Assembly (NCBI RefSeq): GCF_014197615.1
Contig: NZ_JACIFY010000004.1
Span: 124,001 to 188,000 of the forward strand
Direction of reading: 5' to 3'
Length of the DNA stretch: 64,000 nt
Source: Rhizobium esperanzae
Lineage (GTDB): Bacteria; Pseudomonadota; Alphaproteobacteria; Rhizobiales; Rhizobiaceae
Positions within the stretch are counted from its first letter, which is position 1; each line of letters opens with the position of its first letter. The notes under the pieces are model-generated. The model searched no databases. It was not told the origin of the DNA and saw nothing but the letters and a program-made list of their open reading frames with translations. Shown here in pieces: positions 53,406-61,212 of this stretch. The translations under genes and the position numbers were made by a program.

Positions 53406-55418
53406 ATGAGCGCAAACGCAAATCTGCACAGAGCAAACCGGGAGCCCCTTCACATGTCCCCTTCAGCGCCATCCGGTCTTCTTGCCGGCGACTTCTCCGC
53501 CCTCCGTGCCCGTTTTATTGCCGCCGCGCGCACAGCCGGAGCCAGCGTGGTCGAATACCTGCATCCGCTGCATGGCCCGACCGGCGAGCGCCTTGCTACA
53601 GATGTTGCCTATCTTGGGCGCGACGACGCCAAGAAACTCATGGTGCTGATTTCCGGTACGCACGGCGTAGAAGGTGCTTTCGGCTCGGCGTGCCAGACTG
53701 CTTGGCTCTCGCAAAACTCTCCCTGGCAACTTCCAGACGACACCGCTGTTCTCATGATCCACCTCATCAACCCGTGGGGCACCGCCTGGTCGCGGCGAGT
53801 GAACGAAGACAATGTCGACGTCAACCGCAACTTTGTGGATTGGCACAAGGCACCGCCGAAGAACGAATACTATGCTGAACTGCACGGGGCCCTCGTCTGT
53901 CGTGCTTGGGAAGGTCCCGAGCGGGATGCAGCAACGCAGGCCTACGAAGCGGCCAAACAGCGACTTGCCGGCTATGCCGGCGTCGCCCCCATCGTGGAAG
54001 CCGGCCAGTACGACTTTCCAGACGGCCTGTTCTATGGAGGCAACGGTCCTGTCTGGTCGAACCGCACCCTCGTCGAAATCCTTTCGACATTCGCGCAACG
54101 AGCCGTCGAAGTCATCGCTTTCGACCTGCATACCGGCGCGGGGCCTTATGGCTACCCTGCCCTGCTCTCCGTTACCGAAGGCGAGCATGCCGGCTTGGAA
54201 TGGGGACGGCGCACTTTCGGACCTGCCCTCTCCATTGTCCTCACCGGCGACAAGGCGACAACTCTTACCGGTATCGCCGCGACGGCGACCGGCTATGTCT
54301 CGGCGGCCGTGCGAAAGGCGCTGTCTGAAGCCCGCGTCCTGCCACTGGTGATCGAATGCGGGACCCTCGATGCGGCCGCAATCTCTGACGCGGTTCAGGC
54401 AGACAACTGGCTTCACCTGTTCGGCAAGGTGGACACGCCGCTCGGTGGCCGGATCAAGGAGACTCTTCGCGCTGCCTTCATTCCTGAAGACGTGGATTGG
54501 CAACGCACCTGCGTGACGGCCTCGCTGCGATATTTCGACCGCGCTTTAGCCGACCTCAAGTCCATCGGTGGCGCAGGCGCTGAAAAGCCCATCGCTCCTA
54601 GCGCCACCATTGCCATCGTCACTCATGCGGAGACGGCGATGCCACGAGCAAACGAACGGCCGTCGCTCGAAGTGCACGACCTGCACAAGCGCTTCGGCCC
54701 GATCTCGGTACTCAACGGCGTCAGCATTTCGGCGCAGCCCGGCGAAGTCGTTTCGATGATCGGCTCCTCAGGCTCGGGCAAGAGCACCTTCCTGCGCTGC
54801 ATCAACCTTCTTGAGCAACCGTATGACGGCCGTATCGTCATTGACGGCGAGGAAATCCGTATGAAGAAAACGTCGACCGGCAATGCGATCCCGGTCGATA
54901 CGCGTCAGGTAGAACGCATTCGCTCTCGCGTCGGCATGGTGTTCCAGAATTTCAATCTTTGGCCGCACCTGACGGTTCTTGAAAACATCATCGAGGCGCC
55001 GCTGCACGTGTTGAAAGAGCGGCGGCAGGCGGCCATCGACCATGCCCATGCCCTCCTGAAGAAGGTCGGCCTCAGCGAAAAGCATGCCCAGTATCCGGGC
55101 CAACTTTCCGGCGGCCAGCAGCAGCGCGCCGCCATCGCCCGCACACTTGCCATGCGCCCGAAGCTGATCCTGCTGGACGAGCCGACTTCCGCGCTCGATC
55201 CCGAGCTGGTCGGGGAGGTTCTGCGCGTGATCCGGCAACTTGCCGAAGAAGGAAATACGATGATCCTCGTGACGCACGAAATGCAGTTCGCGCGCGAGGT
55301 CTCGCACAAGATCCTGTTTCTCCACCAGGGAAAGGTGGAGGAACAGGGTGCCCCGGCGGAGGTGTTCACCAATCCGCGTTCGGACCGCATGCGCCAGTTC
55401 CTGGCCCGTACGCTCTGA
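53406..55418 (+). CDS. Fusion of DUF2817 zinc peptidase and amino-acid ABC transporter ATPase
   Basis: 670 residues in a single uninterrupted frame. Residues about 25-385 are a DUF2817 (M14-like metallo-carboxypeptidase) domain: zinc ligands H86 and E89 in SGTHGVEG and H242 in DLHTGAGPYG, NRN (140-142), and a catalytic Glu (317) in IECGT. Residues about 420-670 are a complete polar-amino-acid ABC ATPase: Walker A GSSGSGKST (453-461), Q-loop, signature LSGGQQQR (567-574), Walker B LILLDEP. Met412 (54639) has GGAG 6 bases upstream, so free ATPase may also be made. An ATG at 53454 is a possible shorter start. The transporter genes follow immediately. Confidence 0.82.
   Translation: MSANANLHRANREPLHMSPSAPSGLLAGDFSALRARFIAAARTAGASVVEYLHPLHGPTGERLATDVAYLGRDDAKKLMVLISGTHGVEGAFGSACQTAWLSQNSPWQLPDDTAVLMIHLINPWGTAWSRRVNEDNVDVNRNFVDWHKAPPKNEYYAELHGALVCRAWEGPERDAATQAYEAAKQRLAGYAGVAPIVEAGQYDFPDGLFYGGNGPVWSNRTLVEILSTFAQRAVEVIAFDLHTGAGPYGYPALLSVTEGEHAGLEWGRRTFGPALSIVLTGDKATTLTGIAATATGYVSAAVRKALSEARVLPLVIECGTLDAAAISDAVQADNWLHLFGKVDTPLGGRIKETLRAAFIPEDVDWQRTCVTASLRYFDRALADLKSIGGAGAEKPIAPSATIAIVTHAETAMPRANERPSLEVHDLHKRFGPISVLNGVSISAQPGEVVSMIGSSGSGKSTFLRCINLLEQPYDGRIVIDGEEIRMKKTSTGNAIPVDTRQVERIRSRVGMVFQNFNLWPHLTVLENIIEAPLHVLKERRQAAIDHAHALLKKVGLSEKHAQYPGQLSGGQQQRAAIARTLAMRPKLILLDEPTSALDPELVGEVLRVIRQLAEEGNTMILVTHEMQFAREVSHKILFLHQGKVEEQGAPAEVFTNPRSDRMRQFLARTL
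54629..54641 (+). promoter_or_regulatory. Candidate internal ribosome-binding site and start in the fusion gene
   Basis: GGAG (54629-54632), six bases, then an in-frame ATG (54639-54641) at the boundary between the peptidase and ATPase domains. It would yield a free ATPase of 259 residues, the usual size for a GlnQ/HisP-type protein. Confidence 0.5.
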
Positions 55419-55495
55419 CGTTTCGCCGGCCATCGCCCGTCCGAGACATCCCGGACGGGATTTAACAACAACGGTAAAAAATGGGGAACCAGAAC

Positions 55496-56293
55496 ATGAA
55501 GCTAAAAAGTCTGCTGCTCGCCACCTTCTTCGCCGCCGGCCTCGGTGCGGCTCATGCGGCCGAAGGCGAATTGTCTATCGGCACCGAGGGCGAGTACCCG
55601 CCATGGAGCATGGCGGACGCCGCCGGAAACGTGACCGGTTTCGATGCCGATGTCGGCAACCTGCTCTGCGCAAAACTCGAAATGAAGTGTCACTTCGTTG
55701 TGCAGGCCTTCGATGGCCTCATTCCGGCGCTGAAAGCCAAGCGGTTCGACATCATCATTTCCGGCATGTCGATCACTGCCGAGCGCAAGAAGCAGATCAA
55801 CTTCTCTGTCGGCTATGCGGAACTCGCAAACATGTTCGTTGTGAAGAAGGATTCCGATCTTGCCGGCATCAAGGACATCGACACACTGCTGAAAGCGCTC
55901 GACGGCCGCACTGTCGGCGTGCAAGCCGGCACAACCCATGCTCATTTCATGGAAAAGCGCGCCTCCTCCGCCGTGCTGAAGACCTATGACACGCTCGACC
56001 AGATGCAGATCGACCTCGCCAGCGGTCGCGTCGAGGCCGCCTTCGCAGACGCATCAGCTCTTCAGGACTTCCTTGCCCGTCCCGATGGCAAAGACTTCCA
56101 ATTCGTCGACGTGAAGGTGCAGAGCACCTTCGATCCATCGCTCGGCGAAGGCATAGGCGTCGGCATTTCGCAGGAGAACACCGAACTGAAGGCTCGCATC
56201 GACAAAGCGCTTTGCGAACTGATCGCTGACGGCTCGATCGGCAAGGCGAGCCAGACCTGGTTCAAGGCGGACATCTCCCGTCCCTGCAAGTAA
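55496..56293 (+). CDS. Polar amino-acid ABC transporter, periplasmic binding protein
   Basis: 265 residues from ATG 55496 (GGGGAA upstream); a frame starting at 55481 adds five residues. Signal peptide MKLKSLLLATFFAAGLGAAH. SBP family 3 signature GFDADVGNLLCAKLEMKC and SGMSITAERKKQINFS. LAO/HisJ/octopine-binding type. Substrate unknown; the ligand loops are not diagnostic. Confidence 0.88.
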   Translation: MKLKSLLLATFFAAGLGAAHAAEGELSIGTEGEYPPWSMADAAGNVTGFDADVGNLLCAKLEMKCHFVVQAFDGLIPALKAKRFDIIISGMSITAERKKQINFSVGYAELANMFVVKKDSDLAGIKDIDTLLKALDGRTVGVQAGTTHAHFMEKRASSAVLKTYDTLDQMQIDLASGRVEAAFADASALQDFLARPDGKDFQFVDVKVQSTFDPSLGEGIGVGISQENTELKARIDKALCELIADGSIGKASQTWFKADISRPCK

Positions 56294-56301
56294 CGCCGAC
56301 A

Positions 56302-56340
56302 CGGCGTTCCCGAGGGAAGACGCTTTCCTCGGGAACGCCG
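56302..56340 (+). repeat. Intercistronic hairpin after the binding-protein gene
   Basis: Perfect 14-bp stem CGGCGTTCCCGAGG/CCTCGGGAACGCCG, loop of 11, lying 8 bp past the binding-protein stop. No T-run. Probably protects the binding-protein mRNA and lowers expression of the downstream permeases, as at 2133. Confidence 0.65.
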
Positions 56341-56377
56341 CATCAGACAGGACAAACAGACAGGTTGGGCAGGTTCG

Positions 56378-57085
56378 ATGGAACTCGGATTATGGCAGGT
56401 ATGGGAGGGCGGCTGGATTACCGCGATCCTGCGTGGCGCAGCGATAACGATCGCCCTGGGGGGCGCGAGCATGGCCTTCGGCATCATCATCGGCGTTGCC
56501 TGCGGCCTCATCAAATGGGCGCGGCTTTTTCCGCTGACGCTGGTTGTCGACTTTTACACTTCGATCGTGCGCGGCGTCCCGGAACTCCTGATCATCTATC
56601 TTCTCTTCTTTTCTTCCGTCGAATTCGCGACCCGCGTCGCTGCGGCATTCGGCTATGAGGGGCTGGCCGGAAACGGCTATGCCTTCGTCATTGCCGTCGT
56701 TGCGATCGCGGCCATATCTGGAGCCTATTCGACCGAGGTAGTACGCGGCGCGCTCGCGGCCATTCCCGGCGGTCATATCGAGGCAGCACGGGCGCTTGGC
56801 ATTCCGGGAGGACGCATCTTCCGCCGCATCATCGCACCGCAGATGCTGCGTATTGCGGTACCTGGCATGAACAATGTGTGGCAGACCACAATCAAGGACA
56901 CGGCCCTCGTCTCCGTGGTCGGTTTGCAGGAACTGATGCGCGCCGCCTTCGTCGGGGCGGGATCGACCCGCCATCCCTTCGTCTTCTATTTCATCGCAGC
57001 CGTCGTCTATCTCGCGATCACGCTGGTCAGCCAGGGTGGATTCGACCGGATCGAACGCCTTCTGCGCCCAAGTGCGAGGACATAG
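56378..57085 (+). CDS. Polar amino-acid ABC transporter permease (HisQ-type)
   Basis: 235 residues, about five membrane segments. EAA loop GALAAIPGGHIEAARALGIP with RIFRRIIAPQMLR. Works with the next permease to form the pore for the binding protein. 3 bp from the next gene. Confidence 0.9.
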   Translation: MELGLWQVWEGGWITAILRGAAITIALGGASMAFGIIIGVACGLIKWARLFPLTLVVDFYTSIVRGVPELLIIYLLFFSSVEFATRVAAAFGYEGLAGNGYAFVIAVVAIAAISGAYSTEVVRGALAAIPGGHIEAARALGIPGGRIFRRIIAPQMLRIAVPGMNNVWQTTIKDTALVSVVGLQELMRAAFVGAGSTRHPFVFYFIAAVVYLAITLVSQGGFDRIERLLRPSART

Positions 57086-57088
57086 GTC

Positions 57089-57775
57089 ATGGATTTTGAA
57101 CTCGTTCGCCTTGCCGTTCCGACTCTTGCCAAAGGATTGTGGCTGACCGCCATGCTGACGCTAGCTTCGGTCGCCATTGGCTTCAATCTCGGACTGACGC
57201 TCGCGGTCATGCGCCTGTCGAAAAACAGAATGCTCAGCGGCTTTGCCAAGGGTTACAGCACCGTCTTCCGAGGTACGCCGCTGCTGGTCCAGCTGTTTCT
57301 CTTCTACTACGGTCTCGGCCAGCTTTCGATCGTACGCGACAACCCCGTACTCTGGTGGATCGTCGGTGATGGAGCTCACTGCGCCGTCATGGCGCTGGCC
57401 CTCAACACGGCGGCCTATACGTCGGAGATCCTGCGCGGCGGCCTTATGTCAATTCCCGCAGGACTCGTCGAAGCGGCTCAGGCCTGTGGCATGTCGCGGT
57501 TTCTGCGCTTTCGCCGGATCACCTTTCCCCTCGCCATCCGGCAAGCGCTGCCGGCCTATGGCAACGAACTCGTGCTGGTCGTTAAAGGTACGAGCCTCGC
57601 CTCCACGATCACCGTTCTCGAAATCACCGGCCATGCGAAGCGCCTTATGAGCCAGACCTATGCGATCCTCGAGGTATTCGCCATCGCCGGCGTGCTCTAC
57701 CTCCTGATCAATTTGGTCCTGATCACGTTCGTCCGCCTCCTGGAGGCACATCTCACGCGCTACCTGCCTCGCTAG
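57089..57775 (+). CDS. Polar amino-acid ABC transporter permease (HisM-type)
   Basis: 228 residues, five membrane segments. GGLMSIPAGLVEAAQACGMS and RFRRITFPLAIRQALPAYGN form the EAA loop. Starts right after the first permease, so the two are made together. Confidence 0.9.
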   Translation: MDFELVRLAVPTLAKGLWLTAMLTLASVAIGFNLGLTLAVMRLSKNRMLSGFAKGYSTVFRGTPLLVQLFLFYYGLGQLSIVRDNPVLWWIVGDGAHCAVMALALNTAAYTSEILRGGLMSIPAGLVEAAQACGMSRFLRFRRITFPLAIRQALPAYGNELVLVVKGTSLASTITVLEITGHAKRLMSQTYAILEVFAIAGVLYLLINLVLITFVRLLEAHLTRYLPR

Positions 57776-57830
57776 TCATGCCTTGAACGATTTTCCACGA
57801 TCGCCTCACACCCGCAACAGGAAGTCTCCA

Positions 57831-59288
57831 ATGCATCGCCTGCCACCAGAATTCATCGCCGAACTCCGCAAGATCGTCGGTGGCGCCAATCTCAAAGAGG
57901 CAGAGGCCACGTCGACCCTCGACTATGGCGTGGCGCCTGAAAACCTCGGCGCAGGCGTCGTTGTCCTGCCGGCAACGACAGAGGAAGTGGCGGCGGTGGT
58001 AAAATCTTGCCGCGCCAACGCGATCCCGCTCGTGACCCACGGAGGACGGACCGGGCTCGTCGGCGGAGCAATATCCCGGCAGGGCGAACTGGTGCTCTCC
58101 ACCGCCCGCCTCAATCGCATCCAGAGCATTTCACCAATAGAGAATGTTGCGGTTGTTGAGGCCGGCGTGACCCTGCAGGCGCTGCAGACGGCCGCGGCAG
58201 AACATCGTCTCGAAGCCGGTATCGATATTCCGTCGCGCGGCTCGGCAACTGTCGGCGGCATGGCGGCGACCAACGCCGGAGGCATCGCCGCCTTTCGCTA
58301 CGGGGTCATGCGGCATCGCATTCTCGGTCTGGAAGCCGTGCTCGCGGATGGCTCCATCTATTGCGATCTTACACGGGTCATAAAGAATGCCGCAGGCTAC
58401 GATCTCAAGCATCTTTTCGTGGGCAGCGAAGGCACGCTCGGCGTCATTACCCGTCTCGCAATCCGGCTTGAACCCCAGCCGTCCGCAGCCGCCACAATGC
58501 TGCTTGGCTTGCCATCGGTGGATGCGGCACTCGCGACTGTTCGTCGAGGACTTTACGCACAATACGGACAGTTGCGCGCGGCGGAGGCGATCTGGAAGAC
58601 CTATTTCGGCCTGACTTCCGGCCATCACCGCTGGTCTGCCACGGATTATAGGTCCGACCATCCGGTCAACCTGCTGATATCGCTCGGCGGTGGTGAAGAG
58701 GCGGCGCTACAGACCGAACTCGAGAATATCTATGGGGATGTCATTGCGGATCATCCCGATACGTCGGCCGTCGTCGCATCATCAGGTGCGCAGGAGGCGG
58801 AGATCTGGCGGCTGCGCGAGGATACGGACCTCATATACCGCAGATATCCGGGCGCTCCCTCTTACGACGTTTCCGTCCCCCTTTCGGAGGTCAAACCCTA
58901 TCTCGATCGCACCCTCACCGCCTTGAAAGAACTGGATGCCGCGCTCGATCCATATGTGTTCGGCCATCTCGCCGACGGAAATCTGCATATTGTGCTCAAC
59001 GCAGCCGGCGGGCAGGTCCCGGCTGAAAAGGCAGGAGCTATCGAGGCGATCCTCTACAGGGATCTCGGCGCGATCGGCGGATCCTTCTCGGCCGAACATG
59101 GAATCGGCACAAAGAGAGCGGGATCCCTGCGGGCTACGGCAAGTCCGGCGAAACTGGCCCTCATGCACCGCGTCAAGGAAGCGCTCGATCCGGGAGCGAT
59201 TCTCAACCGCGACAAGGTGCTGGAGGGCCGCTGCTGCAGCGATAGCGGTCTCGGACCCATCATCGTGAGCGAAACTACTCATGGATAG
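57831..59288 (+). CDS. FAD-linked 2-hydroxyacid dehydrogenase (GlcD/D-lactate type)
   Basis: 485 residues from ATG 57831 (AGGAAG upstream); the frame opens at 57783. FAD-binding type 4 motifs GGRTGLVGGA, PSRGSATVGGMAATNAGGI, GSEGTLGVITRLAIRLEP and the C-terminal FAD-oxidase domain AEHGIGTKRAGSL. Members oxidise D-2-hydroxyacids (glycolate, D-lactate, D-2-hydroxyglutarate). In this operon it may oxidise a hydroxyacid linked to the aminotransferase product. Last gene of the island, convergent with visR. Confidence 0.85.
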   Translation: MHRLPPEFIAELRKIVGGANLKEAEATSTLDYGVAPENLGAGVVVLPATTEEVAAVVKSCRANAIPLVTHGGRTGLVGGAISRQGELVLSTARLNRIQSISPIENVAVVEAGVTLQALQTAAAEHRLEAGIDIPSRGSATVGGMAATNAGGIAAFRYGVMRHRILGLEAVLADGSIYCDLTRVIKNAAGYDLKHLFVGSEGTLGVITRLAIRLEPQPSAAATMLLGLPSVDAALATVRRGLYAQYGQLRAAEAIWKTYFGLTSGHHRWSATDYRSDHPVNLLISLGGGEEAALQTELENIYGDVIADHPDTSAVVASSGAQEAEIWRLREDTDLIYRRYPGAPSYDVSVPLSEVKPYLDRTLTALKELDAALDPYVFGHLADGNLHIVLNAAGGQVPAEKAGAIEAILYRDLGAIGGSFSAEHGIGTKRAGSLRATASPAKLALMHRVKEALDPGAILNRDKVLEGRCCSDSGLGPIIVSETTHG

Positions 59289-59326
59289 CCCGGGCCTGGC
59301 CGTCAGCGTGCCATGCGCGGTCGGGT

Positions 59327-60073
59327 TCAGCTGATGTAGCCGAGCCGGATTGCCTTGGCGATCGCCTGGATGCGGTTGACGGAATCGAGCTTGATGGTCG
59401 CCGAGCCGAGATAGGCGTTCACGGTGTGCACGGAGAGGCCGAGCTTGTCGGCGATTTCTTCGCTGATGCGGCCGTCGCCGGCAAGCTGGAGACAGGCGAT
59501 CTCGCGTTCGCTGAGCGCCTCGGCGGCAGCCGTGCGGCGTTCGTCGAGCGAGAGCAGATCCATCATGATATGGCAGCAGCGACCGTGCAGCTCGACAATG
59601 GTATCGCTCGAGGGATCAATCTCGTCGCCGGTGAAAAGGATGAAACCGTTGCCGACGGCGCCGAGCCGCACCGGAAAGGCAAGGCCGGAAAAAGGCAGGA
59701 TACCGTCCTGCAGCCGCGTCATGAACGGCGCGAAGTCGGCAGGACCGGGCGCCGCGCGGTCGTAACCGCCGGCCCAGGAGAGCGGCAACAACGATTTTTC
59801 GATATGGTCGAGAAGAATATCGCCGTAGGCATCCGTGAAAGCCTTGCCGAAACCGGCATTGGCAGAACCCCAATTCTCGAGTTCGCAGACCAGGCGCTGC
59901 TTTGCCGGAATACCCGAGCCGCTGACGCGAAAGATCGCGAACCCCTGCGCATCGGCAAGCTTCTGCATCGCAATCAGCCGCGGGAAAAGATCGGACCGGC
60001 TGGAAATCCTGTTCACACGCACCATGCGCAGCTGCTCGGCGCTGCTCATCGTCCTGGCTGATGGATGCCCCAT
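59327..60073 (-). CDS. visR: LuxR-type motility regulator VisR
   Basis: 248 residues. N-terminal ligand-like domain (no conserved AHL-binding set recognised) and a C-terminal LuxR HTH (LSEREIACLQLAGDGRISEE, IADKLGLSVHTVNAYLGSAT). In S. meliloti VisR works with VisN as the class I master activator of flagellar, motility and chemotaxis genes. RBS GGGGGA. It begins 8 bp after the visN stop. Confidence 0.9.
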   Translation of the reverse strand: MGHPSARTMSSAEQLRMVRVNRISSRSDLFPRLIAMQKLADAQGFAIFRVSGSGIPAKQRLVCELENWGSANAGFGKAFTDAYGDILLDHIEKSLLPLSWAGGYDRAAPGPADFAPFMTRLQDGILPFSGLAFPVRLGAVGNGFILFTGDEIDPSSDTIVELHGRCCHIMMDLLSLDERRTAAAEALSEREIACLQLAGDGRISEEIADKLGLSVHTVNAYLGSATIKLDSVNRIQAIAKAIRLGYIS

Positions 60074-60081
60074 AGATCCCC

Positions 60082-60828
60082 CTATACGAGATTATTGCGG
60101 ACGGCGAAGGCAATCGCCTCGGACCGGGTCTTGGTCGCCGTCTTGCGCATCACGCTGGTGATGTAGTTGTTGATGGTGTTGCGGGAAATTCCGAGGATCA
60201 TCGCGATCTCGTCGCTGGTCTTGCCCTCGGCGATCCAGAACAGGCATTCCAACTCGCGATCCGTCAAATCGAAATCGCGGTCGACCCTGGTACCGCCGCA
60301 GCGAAGGAAACTCGCGACGTAACCTGCAAGCAGGCCGACATCCCGCAGGCGCTCCGGCGAAAGGATGAAGCCCTCGCCGAACAGGAACATCAGGGCCAGT
60401 CGCGACCGGCCGACATTGAAGGTCACCGAACAATATTGGCGGCTGGCGCCGTCCGGCACGTCAGCGCTATCAGGCATAAGCGCAAAATTCGGCTGGAAGA
60501 CCTGCATGCATTTTTCCAGCTCCGTCGAACGGGCATAGCCGCGCACCAGATCATTGGCGATATCCCTGACCAGGTCGAAGGGCCAATCGGACGAAACGAT
60601 GAAATCGAGGCCGCTTTCCTGGAGGAGATCGCAGCGCGCCAGAAGGTAGTGCGACGCACCGACATACTCCGTCAGCGCGCGCAGACCAGACTGCAACCTG
60701 CCAGTGTCGGCGACACCGTGCAGGCGCTGGAGCAGTTCATCGCGCGGCAACAGATCCGCCACCACCGCGCTCGCGAAATTCGACATTTGCCTCTCGCCCT
60801 TGCTCGCCTGAATTACGTCCATATCCAT
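60082..60828 (-). CDS. visN: LuxR-type motility regulator VisN
   Basis: 248 residues from ATG 60828 (AGGA upstream); ATGs at 60822 and 60786 are alternatives. C-terminal LuxR HTH DFDLTDRELECLFWIAEGKT with SDEIAMILGISRNTINNYIT. Partner of VisR; the two overlap in function as a heterodimer in S. meliloti and activate rem. First of the two-gene unit; in S. meliloti this lies next to fliF, as here. Confidence 0.9.
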   Translation of the reverse strand: MDMDVIQASKGERQMSNFASAVVADLLPRDELLQRLHGVADTGRLQSGLRALTEYVGASHYLLARCDLLQESGLDFIVSSDWPFDLVRDIANDLVRGYARSTELEKCMQVFQPNFALMPDSADVPDGASRQYCSVTFNVGRSRLALMFLFGEGFILSPERLRDVGLLAGYVASFLRCGGTRVDRDFDLTDRELECLFWIAEGKTSDEIAMILGISRNTINNYITSVMRKTATKTRSEAIAFAVRNNLV

Positions 60829-61183
60829 TGGCAATGTCCTGCGGCTGAGAAACGATCAAAGTCGGTGCAACAGCAATTTTTGTATAAGGGATTCAATTCA
60901 AGTCCCGCTCGAATCCCATTTCGAATCACCTAAGGGTAAGCCAGCCGATGCAAATCGCCATCTCCGACTTCTAGGGATTTACTTCCGCTGCCGCCCATGC
61001 ACTGATTCGATGATCAATTCTACCCCCATCAAGATATGGGGAGGCTAAGATGATTCTGGCGGTCTCGCAACTTCATTCGCCTTTTACGCGAGTCAGGCCA
61101 TCGAGTTCCCGGCAGCGGCATTCAATGCGGGGGATGGTGGATACTCACAACCCGTTCCAGAAAATGAAGCTTGGCACCGATAG
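60829..61183. promoter_or_regulatory. Upstream region of visN
   Basis: 355 bp between the visN start and the fliF terminator. AT-richer than surroundings near 60870-60900. A promoter for visNR is expected; no clear boxes. Two short open frames here do not look like genes. Confidence 0.4.
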
Positions 61184-61205
61184 AAAAAAGGCCGGTTGCC
61201 CGGCC
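61184..61205 (-). terminator. Terminator of fliF
   Basis: 6-bp stem GGCCGG-GCAA-CCGGCC followed by TTTTTT on the minus strand (61189-61184); tetraloop GCAA. 8 bp past the fliF stop. Confidence 0.88.
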
Positions 61206-61212
61206 TCTTTTC

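Noticed and set aside
54560..54660. Fusion as the result of a lost stop codon by sequencing error
   Set aside because: The linker is continuous and in frame with normal composition; cannot be excluded without resequencing, but nothing in the sequence suggests an error.
50013..59288. Island as a mimosine-degradation cluster
   Set aside because: Transporter, aminotransferase and LysR gene are shared with that pathway in concept, but no extradiol ring-cleavage dioxygenase is present.
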